Origin: Flavobacterium sp. ENC
GTDB lineage: Bacteria; Bacteroidota; Bacteroidia; Flavobacteriales; Flavobacteriaceae
DNA length: 64,000 bases
Assembly: GCF_020991415.1 (NCBI RefSeq)
Contig: NZ_JAJMOY010000002.1
Span: 248,001 to 312,000, forward strand
Reading direction: 5' to 3'
Below, in pieces: positions 61,238-64,000 of the stretch. The position numbers were made by a program, and so were the translations under genes. The notes below the pieces were generated by a model. It did no database searches and was not told where the DNA came from. It was given only the letters and a program-made list of their open reading frames with translations. Numbering within the stretch: the first letter of the stretch is position 1; each line of letters starts with the position of its first letter.

Positions 61238-62433
61238 TGACCTTTCCATCCATAACTTCATTTTTACTGGGTAAGCAGTATATTGGCATCGAGCATTTTA
61301 CTTTAAAAAGTGAAGAGAAAATTGCCTTGCTTTTAGTTGAAGAAAAAAAAGAAGGATTGGTTGTCTCTAAAAAAGACAGAGTTAGTTATTCTCAAAAAAT
61401 AGCTGAAAAATGGGATATAAAACTGCCTTTCTTTTTAGTTATAAATACAAACCAGGTGATACAGAAAGAGGTTTTAAGTATTGAACCTTCTGATGATAAA
61501 CTGCTGCATAAAGCATTTCCAAATACGAATTGGGAGGAATTTTATTTTGAAATCTGGCGTTTAAAAACAAAATCTGTTATTGCTATTACCCGAAAAACAT
61601 ATCTGGACGAAATAGTCAATCAATACGAAAAGCAAAAAATTACCATTGCTGGAATCAGTCTGGGAATCTGCACCTTATCAGAAATAGTTGAATACATAAA
61701 GGAAGACCAGATTTTCACCAATAATCAGCTAATTTCCAAGGTCGAAGACAATCCTATAATTTCTTCGAATGTACATGAGTCTACTATTAGTTATGATATT
61801 AATGACCTGGAAGTCGAAAACAGGCATGTACTGGCTTTTTCGGGAATCTTAAGGCTCATACTAAATTCTTCTTCTAATTCGGGTTCTGTGATATCCTATA
61901 GCGAAGAATTATACGATACCTACAATCAGAAACAATTTTTTGCCAAAGGGATAAAAATAATGATCGGTGTTTTATTGGCTGTTTTGTTAATCAATTTTGC
62001 CTTTTTTACACATTATTATAAACTGGCACAGGAAACTACCGAAACAGTTCTGGTAAATAAATCATCTCTTGAAGATATTGGTAAAATCAAACAGCGAATT
62101 ATAGTAAAAGAGGAAAAAGTAAAAAACAGCGTCGGAAAAACAGCTTCTCAAAGCTCCTTTCTTATTAATGAAATTGTAAAAGAGATTCCGTCTTCAATTT
62201 TGTTGACTGAATTGATTTATAGTCCTTTAGAAAAGAAAATAAAAGTAGCAGAGCCTGTTCTTACTACAGATAAAGTGATTACAGTTTCAGGCACTACACT
62301 TTCTAACGATGACTTGACACATTGGATTGAAAACACAGAGAAAATCAAATGGATTGATAAAGTTTTAATTACACATTTTGGAAAAAATGATGCTAACGAA
62401 ACAGAATTTTCGATTAAAATAACTTTGAAATAA
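61237..62433 (+). CDS. PilM-PilN-like fusion (GspL-like) assembly protein
   Basis: 398 residues. The N-terminal cytosolic part (about 1-235) has a degenerate actin-like organisation (YIGIEHFTLKSEEKIALLLV; TIAGISLGICTLSEIVEYI) as in PilM or the GspL cytoplasmic domain. A single membrane helix (about 242-263) is followed by a coiled coil and a periplasmic ferredoxin-like domain as in PilN (IPSSILLTELIYSPLEKKIK, ITVSGTTLSNDDLTHWIENT). This topology is that of GspL. It links the ATPase to the periplasmic assembly. It overlaps gspD by one base. Confidence 0.78.
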   Translation: MTFPSITSFLLGKQYIGIEHFTLKSEEKIALLLVEEKKEGLVVSKKDRVSYSQKIAEKWDIKLPFFLVINTNQVIQKEVLSIEPSDDKLLHKAFPNTNWEEFYFEIWRLKTKSVIAITRKTYLDEIVNQYEKQKITIAGISLGICTLSEIVEYIKEDQIFTNNQLISKVEDNPIISSNVHESTISYDINDLEVENRHVLAFSGILRLILNSSSNSGSVISYSEELYDTYNQKQFFAKGIKIMIGVLLAVLLINFAFFTHYYKLAQETTETVLVNKSSLEDIGKIKQRIIVKEEKVKNSVGKTASQSSFLINEIVKEIPSSILLTELIYSPLEKKIKVAEPVLTTDKVITVSGTTLSNDDLTHWIENTEKIKWIDKVLITHFGKNDANETEFSIKITLK

Positions 62434-62434
62434 A

Positions 62435-62956
62435 ATGAAACTAAACAAGAAAAATAAAATGCTTGTAGCAGGATTTGTTTTAATCCTTTATTTCTGTTAT
62501 TCTTTCGCGATCTCAAATACCATTCAGTATTACAAGGAATATAAAGAGAAAGAGCAGCAAATAGCAGATGATAGCAATATGCCTAATCTTGTGGGACAGC
62601 TTCTTCAAAAAGAGAAACAGCTGGATCAGGTTTTGTCTCAGTATGAAATTAATGTCTCCGACTCTTTTCAGAATGATTTATTGAAGCAGTTAAGTTCGTA
62701 TAGTACCAAATACAACCTTAAGATTACAGATTTTCAGGAGCCTCATAGTATAACCCAAAAAGGATTTATTACGACCAGTTATATTTTTACCCTCGAAGGT
62801 TCTTTTAACGGAAGCCTTGCGTTGTTAAATCAAATCGAAAACAATCCAAAGCTGGGGGCTATTAAACATTTAAATTTCACAAAGAAAAAAAACTACAAAA
62901 CCAATACGGACCAGTTATTTGTTGAAGTTATCATGCAGACCAGTAAAGGAATTTAG
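62435..62956 (+). CDS. PilO/GspM-like assembly protein
   Basis: 173 residues: N-terminal membrane helix (about 9-28), coiled coil (EYKEKEQQIADD) and a ferredoxin-like domain (SSYSTKYNLKITDFQEPHS; FTLEGSFNGSLALLNQIENN). This is the PilO/GspM plan, the partner of PilN/GspL. It starts 1 bp after the L-like gene and ends the operon 8 bp from the convergent LacI gene. Confidence 0.82.
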   Translation: MKLNKKNKMLVAGFVLILYFCYSFAISNTIQYYKEYKEKEQQIADDSNMPNLVGQLLQKEKQLDQVLSQYEINVSDSFQNDLLKQLSSYSTKYNLKITDFQEPHSITQKGFITTSYIFTLEGSFNGSLALLNQIENNPKLGAIKHLNFTKKKNYKTNTDQLFVEVIMQTSKGI

Positions 62957-62964
62957 AATAGATT

Positions 62965-63996
62965 TTATATTCCCCGCTGCGTAGATTCCCTTTCAATAAT
63001 ATGAGTCGGAAGTTCCACAATCTGATGTACTACCGGAATGTGTTCTTTTATCTGGGCGATTTCATCAATTAAAATGGAGGCAGCACGATATCCGATGTCG
63101 TAGCCGGGCTGATCGATTGTAGTTAGTTTTGGGGAAATTACGGTGCTCATAAACCAGTTGCTGAATCCAAATACGGCAACCTGTTCGGGAGTTTTTATTT
63201 TTTTGTCATTAAAATATTTTATAATTCCGATGGCCACCAGATCCGTAACGGCAAAAACAGCGTCCACATCTTTATGATCGGCCATTAATTTTTCGGCATT
63301 TTCGTAACCGTCTTCAAAGTCGGTATTGTGATCACAAACATAAACAAGGGAAGGATCGTACTTTATATTGTGGTCTTCAAGTGCTTTTTTATAGCCTAAA
63401 AAACGGTCAATAGAATTTTGGGGAACGTAAGAACCGCGAAAATGCGCAATTTTTTTGAACCCTTTTTCTATTAAATACGTTACGGCATCATATGCAGCTT
63501 TCATGTCATTGATAACTACTTTGGAACAATCGACACGTTTGGCAATTTTATCAAATAAAACCACCGGCGTATTTTTTCGGATGGCTTCATTGATATGAAA
63601 AAAATCATCCGTTTCATTGGAAAGGGACATCAAAATACCATCCACTCTTTTTTGCAATAGTAAGGCAACCTGTTTTTTCTCCAGTTCATATTTTTCACTG
63701 GACTGAAGGATAATAACCAGATACCCCCTTTTCTCTGCCTCTTCCAGAATGCCGTTCAGCACGCTCGAAAAAAAATGATGCACCGTTGCAGGAATGATAA
63801 CCCCAATCGTTTTAGTTTCATTGGTTCTGAGATTTACCGCCACAGAATTAGGCATGTAATTCATCTTATCTGCCATTTCAATCACTTTCGCACGGGTAGT
63901 TTTGCTAATATCAGTATACCCTTTTAAAGCTTTTGAAACCGTAGTGACAGAAATTCCCAAGGCCGAGGCGATATCAATTAATTTTGTATCATTCAT
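62965..63996 (-). CDS. LacI-family transcriptional regulator
   Basis: 343 residues, complete; the start lies 4 bp inside the window edge. The N-terminal helix-turn-helix and hinge are clear (TKLIDIASALGISVTTVSKA, YMPNSVAVNLRTNETKTIG), followed by a periplasmic-binding-protein-like sensor domain (IGVIIPATVHHFFSSVL; DAVFAVTDLVAIGII; TTIDQPGYDIG). It probably controls a sugar-use operon beyond the window. Convergent with, and unrelated to, the secretion operon. Confidence 0.94.
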   Translation of the reverse strand: MNDTKLIDIASALGISVTTVSKALKGYTDISKTTRAKVIEMADKMNYMPNSVAVNLRTNETKTIGVIIPATVHHFFSSVLNGILEEAEKRGYLVIILQSSEKYELEKKQVALLLQKRVDGILMSLSNETDDFFHINEAIRKNTPVVLFDKIAKRVDCSKVVINDMKAAYDAVTYLIEKGFKKIAHFRGSYVPQNSIDRFLGYKKALEDHNIKYDPSLVYVCDHNTDFEDGYENAEKLMADHKDVDAVFAVTDLVAIGIIKYFNDKKIKTPEQVAVFGFSNWFMSTVISPKLTTIDQPGYDIGYRAASILIDEIAQIKEHIPVVHQIVELPTHIIERESTQRGI

Positions 63997-64000
63997 GAAA

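Noticed and set aside
49707..62956. Reading the filament locus as a twitching-motility type IV pilus
   Set aside because: No PilT/PilU retraction ATPase, PilA with a long head or pilus chemosensory genes; a GspK-like protein without Glu +5 favours a T2SS-like system.

Overview
The window looks like a chromosomal segment of a flavobacterium (phylum Bacteroidota, probably Flavobacterium or a close relative). This rests on AT-rich DNA, promoters of the Bacteroidota type (TTG about 19 bp before TAnnTTTG), a hybrid two-component system protein, RHS proteins of the DUF6443 type, and many short Sec or lipoprotein signals. I saw no rRNA, tRNA or CRISPR array.

Layout. 0-8.6 kb holds housekeeping and redox genes: a divergent HxlR/NmrA pair, an MscS channel, a Crp/Fnr regulator, RidA, an AAA ATPase and two thioredoxin-fold proteins. 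8.9-15.9 kb holds a hybrid sensor next to a GH31 lipoprotein, a small glycan-use locus without SusC/SusD. 17.4-22.2 kb is a compact operon kaiC-kaiB-kaiB-PAS histidine kinase-response regulator-AraC, a clock-like signalling system without KaiA. 22.4-24.6 kb is an AhpD-like / DGPF (YciI) / ECF42-type sigma cluster. 25-31 kb carries a dead flavohaemoglobin fragment, a PepSY-like protein, a GT2 synthase, and a TetR-SDR-MFS locus with two identical operators. 31.7-36.8 kb is an operon for an envelope flavin redox system (ankyrin protein, DUF2271, PepSY-flavodoxin reductase, ApbE).

37-49.5 kb is a polymorphic-toxin locus. Two large secreted RHS proteins end in a candidate metal-dependent toxin tip followed by a lipoprotein likely to be the immunity protein. 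Downstream lie four remnants in which the last few codons of an unrelated reading frame, probably an old toxin tip, sit directly before a small membrane, lipoprotein or pseudogenised ORF. Repeats separate them. An IS110-family element lies in one repeat copy. Its 5' non-coding region folds like a bridge RNA, and its two loops match both element ends and both flanks, so the guide, the core dinucleotide (TG) and the empty target site can be read from the sequence.

49.7-63 kb encodes a nearly complete type II secretion / type IV filament-like machine in two divergent operons. The minus strand has F, J-, I-, K- and C/P-like genes plus a fibre-like protein and two lipoproteins. The plus strand has the major pseudopilin, prepilin peptidase, ATPase, secretin, a PilM/PilN-like fusion and a PilO/GspM-like protein. 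It lies directly upstream of the RHS operon on the same strand, which raises the untested possibility that it exports RHS toxins. The window ends with a LacI-family regulator.
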